Assembly: GCF_029227915.1 (NCBI RefSeq) | Contig: NC_079878.1 | Coordinates: 33,259,501-33,323,500, forward strand | From: Hydractinia symbiolongicarpus | Lineage: Eukaryota; Cnidaria; Hydrozoa; Anthoathecata; Hydractiniidae | DNA: 64,000 nucleotides | Reading direction: 5' to 3' | Shown: positions 25,201-38,060 of the stretch, piece after piece | Layout: every line of letters starts with the position of its first letter | Position numbering within the stretch: position 1 is the first letter of the stretch | Made by a program: the position numbers and the translations under genes | The notes under the pieces: model-generated | Told to the model about the DNA's origin: nothing | The model's input: the letters and a program-made list of their open reading frames with translations, nothing else | Databases searched by the model: none

Positions 25201-25859
25201 GTTTTAGTGGTGAAAAAATAATTTAAAAATTCGTTAGAGAAATGAGTTTACTCACTGGGTACTTTCCTTGTATACTTTAAACTATACGGGCCGAGTCCGG
25301 GATTTACGGGAAATCGCGGGTTTTCGTTTGCCGGCGATTAAACTTCTTTTATTCAGCGTCTCATCAAAAATGAAAACATTTTTGAAAACTACAAGTCTCA
25401 AGCGTTTTAGTGGTGAAAAGATAATTTAAAAAATCGTTTTGGAAATGAGTTTACTCACAGGGTACTTTCTTTGTATACATTCGACTATACGGGCCAAGCC
25501 CGGGATTTACGGGAAATCGCGGGTTTTCGTTTGCCGGCGATTAAACCAATTTCACTAAGCGTCTCATCAAAAATGAAAACATTTCTGAAAACTACAAGTC
25601 TCAAGCGTTTTAGTGGTGAAAAGATAATTTAAAAATTCGTTCGGGAAATGAGTTTACTCACTGGGTACTCTCTTTGTATACTTTTGACTATACGGGCCGA
25701 GTCCGGGATTTACGGAAAATCGCAGGTTTTCGTTTGCCGGCGATTAAACTTCTTTTATTCAGCGTCTCATCAAAAATGAAAACATTTTTGTAAACTACAA
25801 GTCTCATGCGTTTTAGTGGTGAAAAAATAATTTAAAAATTCGTTAGGGAAATGAGTTTA
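22206..25859 (+). repeat. 18-mer HOR copy 2 (3,654 bp)
   Basis: Second copy of the 18-mer (18 x 203 = 3,654), without the internal 8-mer duplication. It begins in a hybrid monomer near 22,190-22,250, where a gttagggaaatgag start is joined to an attcgac/ccaagcccggg body. From about 24,580 it also matches 12,200-16,560 at an offset of 12,380. Confidence 0.85.
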
Positions 25860-28800
25860 CTCACTGGGTACTTTCCTTGTATACTTTTGACTATACGGGC
25901 CGAGACCGGGATTTACGGGAAATTGCGGGTTTTCGTTTGCCTTCGATTAAACTTCTTTTATTCAGCGTCTCATCAAAAATGAAAATATTTTTAAAAAATT
26001 CAAGTCTCATGGGCTTTAGTGGTGAAATAATAATTTAAAAAATCGTTTGGGAAATGAGTTTACTCCCTGGGTACTTTCTTTGTATACTTTTGACTATACG
26101 GGCCGAGTACGGGATTTACGGGAAATCGCAGGTTTTCGTTTGCCGGCGATTAAACTTCTTTTATTCAGCGGCTCATCAAAAATGAAAACATTTTTGAAAA
26201 CTACAAGTCTCATGCGTTTTAGTGGTGAAATAATAATTTAAAACATCGTTTGGGAAATGAGTTTACTCCCTGGGTACTTTCTTTGTATACTTTTGACTAT
26301 ACGGGCCGAGTCCAGGATTTACGGGAAATCGCAGGTTTTCGTTTGCCGGCGATTAAACTTCTTTTATTCAGCGTCTCATCAAAAATGAAAACATTTTTAA
26401 AAACTACAAGTCTCATGCGTTTTAGTGGTGAAAAAATAATTTAAAAATTCGTTCGGGAAATGAGTTTACTCGCTGGGTACCTTCTTTGTATACTTTTGAC
26501 TATACGAGCCAAGCCCGGGATTTACCGCAAATCGCGGGTTTTCGTTTGCCGGCGATTAAACTTCTTTTATTCAGCGTCTCATCAAAAATGAAAACATTTT
26601 TAAAAACTACAAGTCTTATGCGTTTTAGTGGTGAAAAAATAATTTAAAAAATCGTTCTGGAAATGAGTTTACTCCCTGGGTAATTTCTTTGTATACTTTT
26701 GACTATATGGGCCGAGTCCGGGATTTACGGGAAATCGCAGGTTTTCGTTTGCCGGCGATTAAACTGCTTTTATTCAGCGTCTCATCAAAAATGAAAACAT
26801 TCTTGAAAACTACAAGTCTCATGCGTTTTAGTGGTGAAATAATAATTTAAAAAATCGTTTGGGAAATGAGTTTACTCCCTGGGTACTATCTTTGTATACT
26901 TTTGACTATACGGGCCGAGTCCAGGATTTACGGGAAATCGCAGGTTTTCGTTTGCCGGCGATTAAACTTCTTTGATTCAGCGTCTCATCAAAAATGAAAA
27001 CATTTTTAAAAACTACAAGTCTCATGCGTTTTAGTGGTGAAAAAGTAATTTAAAAAATCGTTCGGGAAATGAGTTTACTCCCTGGGTATTTTCTTTGTAT
27101 ACTTTTGACTATACGGGCCAAGCCGGGATTTACGGGAAATCGCGGGTTTTCGTTTGCCGGCGATTAAACTTCTTTTATTCAGCGTCTCATCAAAAATGAA
27201 AACATTTTTAAAAACTACAAGTCTTATGCGTTTTAGTGGCGAAAAAATAATTTAAAAAACCGTTCTGGAAATGAGTTTACTCACAGGGTACTTTCTTTGT
27301 ATACATTCGACTATACGGCCAAGCCCGGGATTTACGGGAAATCGCGGGTTTTCGTTTTCCGGCGATTAAACCTCTTTCATTAAGCGTCTCATCCAAAATG
27401 AAAACATTTTTAAAAACTACAAGTCTCATGCGTTTTAGTGGTGAAAAAATAATTTAAAAAATCGTTCGGGAAATGAGTTCACTCCCTGGGTACTTTCTTT
27501 GTATACTTTTGACTATACGGGCCAAATCAGGATTTACGGGAAATCGCGGGTTTTCGTTTGCCGGCGATTAAACTTCTTTTATTCAGCGTCTCATCAAAAA
27601 TGAAAACATTTTTACAAACTACAAGTCTTATGCGTTTTAGTGGTGAAAAAATAATTTAAAAAATCGTTCTGGAAATGAGTTTACTCCCTGGGTACTTTCT
27701 TTGTATACATTCGACTATACGTGCCAAGCCCGGGATTTACGGGAAATTTGCGGGTTTTCGTTTGCCGGCGATTAAACTGCTTTTATTCAGCGTCTCATCA
27801 AAAATTAAAACATTTTTAAAAACTACAAGTCTTATGCGTTTTAGTGGCGAAAAAATAATTTAAAAAACCGTTCTGGAAATGAGTTTACTCACAGGGTACT
27901 TTCTTTGTATACATTCGACTATACGGCCAAGCCCGGGATTTACGGGAAATCGCGGGTTTTCGTTTTCCGGCGATTAAACCTCTTTCATTAAGCGTCTCAT
28001 CAAAAATGAAAACATTTTTAAAAACTACAAGTCTCATGCGTTTTAGTGGTGAAAAAATAATTTAAAAAATCGTTCGGGAAATGAGTTCACTCCCTGGGTA
28101 CTTTCTTTGTATACTTTTGACTATACGGGCCAAATCAGGATTTACGGGAAATCGCGGGTTTTCGTTTGCCGGCGATTAAACTTCTTTTATTCAGCGTCTC
28201 ATCAAAAATGAAAACATTTTTACAAACTACAAGTCTTATGCGTTTTAGTGGTGAAAAAATAATTTAAAAAATCGTTCTGGAAATGAGTTTACTCCCTGAG
28301 TACTTTCTTTGTATACATTCGACTATACGTGCCAAGCCCGGGATTTACGGGAAATTTGCGGGTTTTCGTTTGCCGGCGATTAAACTGCTTTTATTCAGCG
28401 TCTCATCAAAAATTAAAACATTTTTAAAAACTACAAGTCTTATGCGTTTTAGTGGTGAAAAAATAATTTAAAAAATCGTTCTGAAAATGAGTTTACTCAC
28501 AGGGTACTTTCTTTGTATACATTTGACTATACGTGCCAAGCCGGGATTTACGGGAAATCGCGGGTTTTCGTTTGCCGGCGATTAAATTGCTTTTATTCAG
28601 CGTCTCATCAAAAATTAAAACATTTTTAAAAACTACAAGACTTATGCGTTTTAGTGGTGAAAAAATAATTTAAAAAATCGTTCTGAAAATGAGTTTACTC
28701 ACAGGGTACTTTCTTTGTATACATTCGACTATACGTGCCAAGCCCGGGATTTACGGGAAATCGCGGGTTTTCGTTTGCCGGCGATTAAACTGCTTTTATT

Positions 28801-29087
28801 CAGCGTCTCATCAAAAATGAAAACATTCTTGAAAACTACAAGTCTCATGCGTTTTAGTGGTGAAAAAATAATTTAAAAAATCGTTCTGGAAATGAGTTTA
28901 CTCACAGGGTACTTTCTTTGTATACATTCGACTATACGTGCCAAGCCCGGGATTTACGGGAAATCGCGGGTTTTCGTTTGCCGGCGATTAAACTGCTTTT
29001 ATTCAGCGTCTCATCAAAAATGAAAACATTCTTGAAAACTACAAGTCTCAGGCGTTTTAGTGGTGAAAAAATAATTTAAAAAATCGT
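25860..29087 (+). repeat. aagcccggg-rich block, copy 2
   Basis: Same ordered variants as copy 1 at an offset of 12,380, up to about 28,940. Examples: the aataatttaaaacatcg monomer near 26,230, tttaccgcaaatcg at 26,521, gactatatgg near 26,701 and ctttgattcag near 26,971. The 608-bp trimer pair lies at 27,261-28,476. This copy runs directly into the first cluster of 191-bp monomers. Confidence 0.88.
27261..28476 (+). repeat. 608-bp trimer tandem pair, copy 2 block
   Basis: The aaaccgttctgg tag is at 27,261 and 27,869, exactly 608 bp apart, with the tatacggcc, aaatcagg and gggaaatttgcggg monomers in the same order as in copy 1. Confidence 0.9.
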
Positions 29088-32000
29088 TCTGGAAATGAGT
29101 TTACTCACAGGGTACTTTCTTTGTATACGGGCCAAGCCCGGGATTTACGGGAAATCGCGGGTTTTCGTTTTCCGGCGATTAAACCTATTTCATTATGCGT
29201 CTCATCAAAAATGAAAACATTTTTGAAAACTACAAGTCTCATGCGTTTTAGTGGTGAAAAAAAAATTTAAAAAATCGTTCGGGAAATGAAATTACTTCTT
29301 GGGTACTTTCTTTGTATACATTCGACTATACGGGTCAAGCCCCGGATTTACGGGAAAACGCTGGATTTCGTTTGCCGGCGGTTAAACGTCTTTCATTAAG
29401 TGTCTCATCAAAAATGAAAACATTTTTGAAAAGTACAAGTCTCATGCGTTTTAGTGGTGAAAAAATAATTTAAAAAATAGTTCGGGAAATGAGTTTACTC
29501 CCTGGGTACTTTCTTTGTATACTTTTGACTATACGGGCCGAGTCCGGGATTTAGGGAAATCGCAGGTTTTCGTTTGCCAGCGATTAAACTGCTTTTATTC
29601 AGCGTCTCATCAAAAATGAAAACATTTTTGAAAACTACAAGTCTCATGCGTTTTAGTGGTGAAAAAATAATTTAAAAAATCGTTCTGGAAATGAGTTTAC
29701 TCACAGGGTACTTTCTTTGTATACATTCGACTATACGTGCCGAGTCCGGGATTTACGGGAAATCGCAGGTTTTCGTTTGCCGGCGATTAAACATCTTTTA
29801 TTCAGCGTCTCATCAAAAATGAAAACATTTTTGAAAACTACAAGTCTCATACGTTTTAGTGGTGAAAAAATAATTTAAAAATTCGTTCGGGAAATGAGTT
29901 TACTCACTGGGTACTTTCCTTGTATACTTTTTACTATACGGGCCGAGTCCGGGATTTACGGGAAATCGCGGGTTTTCGTTTGCCGGCGATTAAACTTCTT
30001 TTATTCAGAGTCTCATCAAAAATGAAAACATTTTTAAAAACTACAAGTCTCATGGGCTTTAGTGGTGAAATAATAATTTAAAAAATCGTTTGGGAAATGA
30101 GTTTACTCACAGGGTACTTTCTTTGTATACGGGCCAAGCCCGGGATTTACGGGAAATCGCGGGTTTTCGTTTTCCGGCGATTAAACCTCTTTCATTATGC
30201 GTCTCATCAAAAATGAAAACATTTTTGAAAACTACAAGTCTCATGCGTTTTAGTGGTGAAAAAAAAATTTAAAAAATCGTTCGGGAAATGAGTTTACTTC
30301 TTGGGTACTTTCTTTGTATACATTCGACTATACGGGTCAAGCCCCGGATTTACGGGAAAACGCTGGATTTCGTTTGCCGGCGATTAAACGTCTTTCATTA
30401 AGCGGCTCATCAAAAATGAAAACATTTTTGAAAAGTACAAGTCTCATGCGTTTTAGTGGTGAAAAAATAATTTAAAAAATAGTTCGGGAAATGAGTTTAC
30501 TCCCTGGGTACTTTCTTTGTATACTTTCGACTATACGGGCCGAGTACGGGATTTACGGGAAATCGCAGATTTTCGTTTCCTAGCGATTAAACTTCTTTTA
30601 TTCAGCGTCTCATCAAAAATGACAACATTTTTGAAACTACAAGTCTCATGCGTTTTAGTGGTGAAAAAATAATTTAAAAAATCGTTCGGGAAATGAGTTT
30701 ACACCCTGGGTACTTTCTTTGTATACTTTTGACTATACGGGCCGAGTCCGGGATTTACGGGAAATCGCAGGTTTTCGTTTGCCGGCGATTAAACATCTTT
30801 TATTCAGCGTCTCATCAAAAATGAAAACATATTTGAAAACTACAAGTCTCATACGTTTTAGTGGTGAAAAAATAATTTAAAAATTCGTTCGGGAAATGAG
30901 TTAACTCACTGGGTACTTTCCTTGTATACTTTTTACTATACGGGCCGAGTCCGGGATTTACGGGAAATCGCGGGTTTTCGTTTGCTGGCGATTAAACTTC
31001 TTTTATTCAGCGTCTCATCAAAAATGAAAACATTTTTAAAAACTACAAGTCTCATGGGCTTTAGTGGTGAAATAATAATTTAAAAAATCGTTTGGGAAAT
31101 GAGTTTACTCACAGGGTACTTTCTTTGTATACGGGCCAAGCCCGGGATTTACGGGAAATCGCGGGTTTTCGTTTTCCGGCGATTAAACCTCTTTCATTAT
31201 GCGTCTCATCAAAAATGAAAACATTTTTGAAAACTACAAGTCTCATGCGTTTTAGTGGTGAAAAAATAATTTAAAAAATCGTTCGGGAAATGAGTTTACA
31301 CCCTGGGTACTTTCTTTGTATACTTTTGACTATACGGGCCGAGTCCGGGATTTACGGGAAATCGCAGGTTTTCGTTTGCCGGCGATTAAACATCTTTTAT
31401 TCAGCGTCTCATCAAAAATGAAAACATTTTTGAAAACTACAAGTCTCATACGTTTTAGTGGTGAAAAAATAATTTAAAAATTCGTTCGGGAAATGAGTTA
31501 ACTCACTGGGTACTTTCCTTGTATACTTTTTACTATACGGGCCGAGTCCGGGATTTACGGGAAATCGCGGGTTTTCGTTTGCCGGCGATTAAACTTCTTT
31601 TATTCAGCGTCTCATCAAAAATGAAAACATTTTTAAAAACTACAAGTCTCATGGGCTTTAGTGGTGAAATAATAATTTAAAAAATCGTTTGGGAAATGAG
31701 TTTACTCACAGGGTACTTTCTTTGTATACGGGTCAAGCCCCGGATTTACGGGAAAACGCTGGATTTCGTTTGCCGGCGATTAAACGTCTTTCATTAAGCG
31801 TCTCATCAAAAATGAAAACATTTTTGAAAAGTACAAGTCTCATGCGTTTTAGTGGTGAAAAAATAATTTAAAAAATAGTTCGGGAAATGAGTTTACTCCC
31901 TGGGTACTTTCTTTGTATACTTTTGACTAAACAGGCCGAGTCCGGGATTTAGGGAAATCGCAGGTTTTCGTTTGCCAGCGATTAAACTGCTTTTATTCAG

Positions 32001-35000
32001 CGTCTCATCAAAAATGAAAACATTTTTGAAAACTACAAGTCTCATGCGTTTTAGTGGTGAAAAAATAATTTAAAAAATCGTTCTGGAAATGAGTTTACTC
32101 ACAGGGTACTTTCTTTGTATACATTCGACTATACGTGCCAAGCCCGGGATTTACGGGAAATCGCGGGTTTTTGTTTGCCGGCGATTAAACCGCTTTTATT
32201 CAGCGTCTCATCAAAAATGAAAACATTTTTGAAAACTACAAGTCTCATGCGTTTTAGTGGTGAAAAAATAATTTAAAAAATCGTTCTGGAAATGAGTTTA
32301 CTCACAGGGTACTTTCTTTGTATACATTCGACTATACGTGCCAAGCCCGGGATTTACGGGAAATCGCGGGTTTTTGTTTGCCGGCGATTAAACTGCTTTT
32401 ATTCAGCGTCTCATCAAAAATTAAAACATTCTTGAAAACTACAAGTCTCATGCGTTTTAGTGGTGAAAAAATAATTTAAAAAATCGTTCGGGAAATGAGT
32501 TTACACCCTGGGTACTTTCTTTGTATACTTTTGACTATACGGGCCGAGTCCGGGATTTACGGGAAATCGCGGGTTTTCGTTTGCCGGCGATTAAACTTCT
32601 TTTATTCAGCGTCTCATCAAAAATGAAAACATTTTTAAAAACTACAAGTCTCATGGGCTTTAGTGGTGAAATAATAATTTAAAAAATCGTTTGGGAAATG
32701 AGTTTACTCACAGGGTACTTTCTTTGTATACGGGTCAAGCCCCGGATTTACGGGAAAACGCTGGATTTCGTTTGCCGGCAATTAAACGTCTTTCATTAAG
32801 CGTCTCATCAAAAATGAAAACATTTTTGAAAAGTACAAGTCTCATGCGTTTTAGTGGTGAAAAAATAATTTAAAAAATAGTTCGGGAAATGAGTTTACTC
32901 CCTGGGTACTTTCTTTGTATACTTTTGACTAAACGGGCCGAGTCCGGGATTTAGGGAAATCGCAGGTTTTCGTTTGCCAGCGATTAAACTGCTTTTATTC
33001 AGCGTCTCATCAAAAATGAAAACATTTTTGAAAACTACAAGTCTCATGCGTTTTAGTGGTGAAAAAATAATTTAAAAAATCGTTCTGGAAATGAGTTTAC
33101 TCACAGGGTACTTTCTTTGTATACATTCGACTATACGTGCCAAGCCCGGGATTTACGGGAAATCGCGGGTTTTCGTTTGCCGGCGATTAAACCGCTTTTA
33201 TTCAGCGTCTTATCAAAAATGAAAACATTCTTGAAAACTACAAGTCTCATGCGTTTTAATGGTGAAAAAATAATTTAAAAAATCGTTCTGGAAATGAGTT
33301 TACTCACAGGGTACTTTCTTTGTATACATTCGACTATACGTGCCAAGCCCGGGATTTACGGGAAATCGCGGGTTTTTGTTTGCCGGCGATTAAACTGCTT
33401 TTATTCAGCGTCTCATCAAAAATTAAAACATTCTTGAAAACTACAAGTCTCATGCGTTTTAGTGGTGAAAAAATAATTTAAAAAATCGTTCGGGAAATGA
33501 GTTTACACCCTGGGTACTTTCTTTGTATACTTTTGACTATACGGGCCGAGTCCGGGATTTACGGGAAATCGCGGGTTTTCGTTTGCCGGCGATTAAACTT
33601 CTTTTATTCAGCGTCTCATCAAAAATGAAAACATTTTTAAAAACTACAAGTCTCATGGGCTTTAGTGGTGAAATAATAATTTAAAAAATCGTTTGGGAAA
33701 TGAGTTTACTCACAGGGTACTTTCTTTGTATACGGGTCAAGCCCCGGATTTACGGGAAAACGCTGGATTTCGTTTGCCGGCAATTAAACGTCTTTCATTA
33801 AGCGTCTCATCAAAAATGAAAACATTTTTGAAAAGTACAAGTCTCATGCGTTTTAGTGGTGAAAAAATAATTTAAAAAATAGTTCGGGAAATGAGTTTAC
33901 TCCCTGGGTACTTTCTTTGTAGACTTTTGACTAAACGGGCCGAGTCCGGGATTTAGGGAAATCGCAGGTTTTCGTTTGCCAGCGATTAAACTGCTTTTAT
34001 TCAGCGTCTCATCAAAAATGAAAACATTTTTGAAAACTACAAGTCTCATGCGTTTTAGTGGTGAAAAAATAATTTAAAAAATCGTTCAGGAAATGAGTTT
34101 ACTCACAGGGTACTTTCTTTGTATACATTCGACTATACGTGCCAAGCCCGGGATTTACGGGAAATCGCGGGTTTTCGTTTGCCGGCGATTAAACCGCTTT
34201 TATTCAGCGTCTTATCAAAAATGAAAACATTCTTGAAAACTACAAGTCTCATGCGTTTTAATGGTGAAAAAATAATTTAAAAAATCGTTCTGGAAATGAG
34301 TTTACTCACAGGGTACTTTCTTTGTATACATTCGACTATACGTGCCAAGCCCGGGATTTACGGGAAATCGCGGGTTTTCGTTTGCCGGCGATTAAACTGC
34401 TTTTATTCAGCGTCTCATCAAAAATGAAAACATTCTTGCAAACTACAAGTCTCATGCGTTTTAGTGGTGAAAAAATAATTTAAAAAATCGTTCTGGAAAT
34501 GAGTTTACTCGCAGGGTACTTTCTTTGTATACATTCGACTATACGTGCCAAGCCCGGGATTTACGGGAAATCGCGGGTTTTTGTTTGCCGGCGATTAAAC
34601 TGCTTTTATTCAGCGTCTCATCAAAAATTAAAACATTCTTGAAAACTACAAGTCTCATGCGTTTTAGTGGTGAAAAAATAATTTAAAAAATCGTTCTGGA
34701 AATGATTTTACTCACAGGGTACTTTCTTTGTATACATTCGACTATATGTGCCAAGCCCGGGATTTAGGGAAATCGCAGGTTTTCGTTTGCCAGCGATTAA
34801 ACTGCTTTTATTCAGCGTCTCATCAAAAATGAAAACATTTTTGAAAACTACAAGTCTCATGCGTTTTAGTGGTGAAAAAATAATTTAAAAAATAGTTCGG
34901 GAAATGAGTTTACTCCCTGGGTACTTTCTTTGTATACTTTTGACTAAACGGGCCGAGTCCGGGATTTAGGGAAATCGCAGGTTTTCGTTTGCCAGCGATT

Positions 35001-35130
35001 AAACTGCTTTTATTCAGCGTCTCATCAAAAATGAAAACATTTTTGAAAACTACAAGTCTCATGCGTTTTAGTGGTGAAAAAATAATTTAAAAAATCGTTC
35101 TGGAAATGAGTTTACTCACAGGGTACTTTC
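29088..35130 (+). repeat. 191-bp monomer domain 1
   Basis: Six 191-bp monomers start at 29,088, 30,090, 31,092, 31,689, 32,691 and 33,693, interspersed among 202-203-bp monomers. In each, gtatac runs straight into ggg because one 12-bp TATAC unit is missing. The first three have gggccaagcccggg with ttttccggcg/cctctttcattatgcg. The last three have gggtcaagccccgg with gggaaaacgctggatttcg. The spacings (1,002, 1,002, 597, 1,002, 1,002 bp) define the local HORs. Monomers with ggatttagggaaatcg are 202 bp. Confidence 0.9.
31689..33692 (+). repeat. 5-mer HOR, 1,002 bp, two full units plus a partial third
   Basis: Units 31,689-32,690 and 32,691-33,692, with a third beginning at 33,693 and fading after about 34,080. 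Composition: one 191-bp monomer, one 202-bp ggatttaggg monomer and three 203-bp monomers (191 + 202 + 609 = 1,002). Units 2 and 3 share ccggcaattaaacgtc where unit 1 has ccggcgatt, so 2 and 3 are the closer pair. Confidence 0.88.
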
Positions 35131-37230
35131 TTTGTATACTTTTGACTATACGGGCCGAGTCCAGGATTTACGGGAAATCGCAGGTTTTCGTTTGCCGGCG
35201 ATTAAACTTCTTTTATTCAGCGTCTCATCAAAAATGAAAACATTATTAAAAACTACAAGTCTCATGCGTTTTAGTGGTGAAAAAATAATTTAAAAATTCG
35301 TTCGGGAAATGAGTTTACTCGCTGGGTACCTTCTTTGTATACTTTTGACTATACGAGCCAAGACCGCGATTTACCGCAAATCGCGGGTTTTCGTTTGCCG
35401 GCGATTAAACTTCTTTTATTCAGCGTCTCATCAAAAATGAAAACATTTTTAAAAACTACAAGTCTTATGCGTTTTAGTGGTGAAAAAATAATTTAAAAAA
35501 TCGTTCTGGAAATGAGTTTACTCCCTGGGTAATTTCTTTGTATACTTTTGACTATACGGGCCGAGTCCGGGATTTACGGGAAATCGCAAGTTTTCGTTTG
35601 CCGGCGATTAAACTGCTTTTATTCAGCGTCTCATCAAAAATGAAAACATTCTTGAAAACTACAAGTCTCATGCGTTTTAGTGGTGAAATAATAATTTAAA
35701 AAATCGTTTGGGAAATGAGTTTACTCCCTGGGTACTATCTTTGTATACTTTTGACTATACGGGCCGAGTCCAGGATTTACGGGAAATCGCAGGTTTTCGT
35801 TTGCCGGCGATTAAACTTCTTTGATTCAGCGTCTCATCAAAAATGAAAACATTTTTAAAAACTACAAGTCTCATGCGTTTTAGTGGTGAAAAAGTAATTT
35901 AAAAAATCGTTCGGGAAATGAGTTTACTCCCTGGGTACTTTCTTTGTATACTTTTGACTATACGGGCCAAGCCGGGATTTACGGGAAATCGCGGGTTTTC
36001 GTTTGCCGGCGATTAAACTTCTTTTATTCAGCGTCTCATCAAAAATGAAAACATTTTTAAAAACTACAAGTCTTATGCGTTTTAGTGGCGAAAAAATAAT
36101 TTAAAAAACCGTTCTGGAAATGAGTTTACTCACAGGGTACTTTCTTTGTATACATTCGACTATACGGCCAAGCCCGGGATTTACGGGAAATCGCGGGTTT
36201 TCGTTTTCCGGCGATTAAACCTCTTTCATTAAGCGTCTCATCAAAAATGAAAACATTTTTAAAAACTACAAGTCTCATGCGTTTTAGTGGTGAAAAAATA
36301 ATTTAAAAAATCGTTCGGGAAATGAGTTCACTCCCTGGGTACTTTCTTTGTATACTTTTGACTATACGGGCCAAATCAGGATTTACGGGAAATCGCGGGT
36401 TTTCGTTTGCCGGCGATTAAACTTCTTTTATTCAGCGTCTCATCAAAAATGAAAACATTTTTACAAACTACAAGTCTTATGCGTTTTAGTGGTGAAAAAA
36501 TAATTTAAAAAATCGTTCTGGAAATGAGTTTACTCCCTGGGTACTTTCTTTGTATACATTCGACTATACGTGCCAAGCCCGGGATTTACGGGAAATTTGC
36601 GGGTTTTCGTTTGCCGGCGATTAAACTGCTTTTATTCAGCGTCTCATCAAAAATTAAAACATTTTTAAAAACTACAAGTCTTATGCGTTTTAGTGGCGAA
36701 AAAATAATTTAAAAAACCGTTCTGGAAATGAGTTTACTCACAGGGTACTTTCTTTGTATACATTCGACTATACGGCCAAGCCCGGGATTTACGGGAAATC
36801 GCGGGTTTTCGTTTTCCGGCGATTAAACCTCTTTCATTAAGCGTCTCATCAAAAATGAAAACATTTTTAAAAACTACAAGTCTCATGCGTTTTAGTGGTG
36901 AAAAAATAATTTAAAAAATCGTTCGGGAAATGAGTTCACTCCCTGGGTACTTTCTTTGTATACTTTTGACTATACGGGCCAAATCAGGATTTACGGGAAA
37001 TCGCGGGTTTTCGTTTGCCGGCGATTAAACTTCTTTTATTCAGCGTCTCATCAAAAATGAAAACATTTTTACAAACTACAAGTCTTATGCGTTTTAGTGG
37101 TGAAAAAATAATTTAAAAAATCGTTCTGGAAATGAGTTTACTCCCTGAGTACTTTCTTTGTATACATTCGACTATACGTGCCAAGCCCGGGATTTACGGG
37201 AAATTTGCGGGTTTTCGTTTGCCGGCGATT
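35131..37230 (+). repeat. aagcccggg-rich block, copy 3 (truncated)
   Basis: Matches about 26,280-28,380 at an offset of 8,849: gtccagg at 35,160 and 26,311, and the gggaaatttgcggg monomers at 36,524 and 37,132. The 608-bp trimer pair begins at 36,110 and 36,718. The block stops inside the last trimer monomer near 37,210-37,230, where the expected aaactgc is replaced by aaacttc and domain-1-like monomers follow. Confidence 0.88.
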
Positions 37231-37325
37231 AAACTTCTTTTATTCAGCGTCTCATCAAAAATGAAAACATTTTTGAAAACTACAAGTCTCATGCGTTTTA
37301 GTGGTAAAAAAATAATTTAAAAAAT
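36110..37325 (+). repeat. 608-bp trimer tandem pair, copy 3 block (last monomer chimeric)
   Basis: The aaaccgttctgg tags are at 36,110 and 36,718, exactly 608 bp apart. The final monomer starts as the gggaaatttgcggg variant but ends with atgaaaacatttttgaaaac and gtggtaaaaaaataattt instead of the expected attaaaac/cttatgcg end. It is therefore a recombinant. Confidence 0.85.
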
Positions 37326-38060
37326 CGTTCGGGAAGTGAGTTTACACCCTGGGTACTCTCTTTGTATACTTTTGACTATACGGGGTTTACGGAAAATCGC
37401 AGGTTTTCGTTTGCCGGCGATTAAACTTCTTTTATTCAGCGTCTCATCAAAAATGAAAACATTTTTGAAAACTACAAGTCTCATGCGTTTTAGTGGTGAA
37501 AAAATAATTTAAAAATTTGTTAGGGAAATGAGTTTACTCCGTGGGTACTTTCCTTGTATACTTTTGACTATACGGGCCGAGTCCGATATTTACGGAAAAT
37601 TGCGGGTTTTCGTTTGCCGGCGATTAAACTTCTTTTATTCAGCGTCTCATCAAAAATGAAAACATTTTTGAAAACTACAAGTCTCATGCGTTTTAGTGGT
37701 GAAAAAATAATTTAAAAAATCGTTCGGGAAGTGAGTTTACACCCTGGGTACTCTCTTTGTATACTTTTGACTATAAGGGCCGAGTCCGGGATTTACGGAA
37801 AATTGCGGGTTTTCGTTTGCCGGCGATTAAACTTCTTTTATTCAGCGTCTCATCAAAAATGAAAACATTTTTGAAAACTACAAGTCTCATGCGTTTTAGT
37901 GGTAAAAAAATAATTTAAAAAATCGTTCGGGAAGTGAGTTTACACCCTGGGTACTCTCTTTGTATACTTTTGACTATACGGGCCGGGGCCGGGATTTACG
38001 GAAAATTGCGGGTTTTCGTTTGCCGGCGATTAAACTTCTTTTATTCAGCGTCTCATCAAA
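37231..38060 (+). repeat. Island of domain-1-like monomers
   Basis: About four monomers read gaagtgagtttacaccc, tactctctttg and acggaaaat(t/c)gc, the combination typical of 1-9,140 and otherwise absent from the neighbourhood. One lacks 11 bp. Another has the private ttactccgtgggtac and gtccgatattt. The island ends at a degenerate attaaaaaattttaaaaac near 38,060, joining a ggttctgg monomer. Confidence 0.82.
37324..37515 (+). repeat. 192-bp monomer with an 11-bp deletion
   Basis: At 37,380-37,390 tatacgggg is followed directly by tttacgg. The usual ccgagtccggg between the two GGG tracts is missing and one A has become G. The deletion equals one GGG-to-GGG interval (11 bp), as expected from slippage between GGG direct repeats. 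It is unique in the window. Confidence 0.85.
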
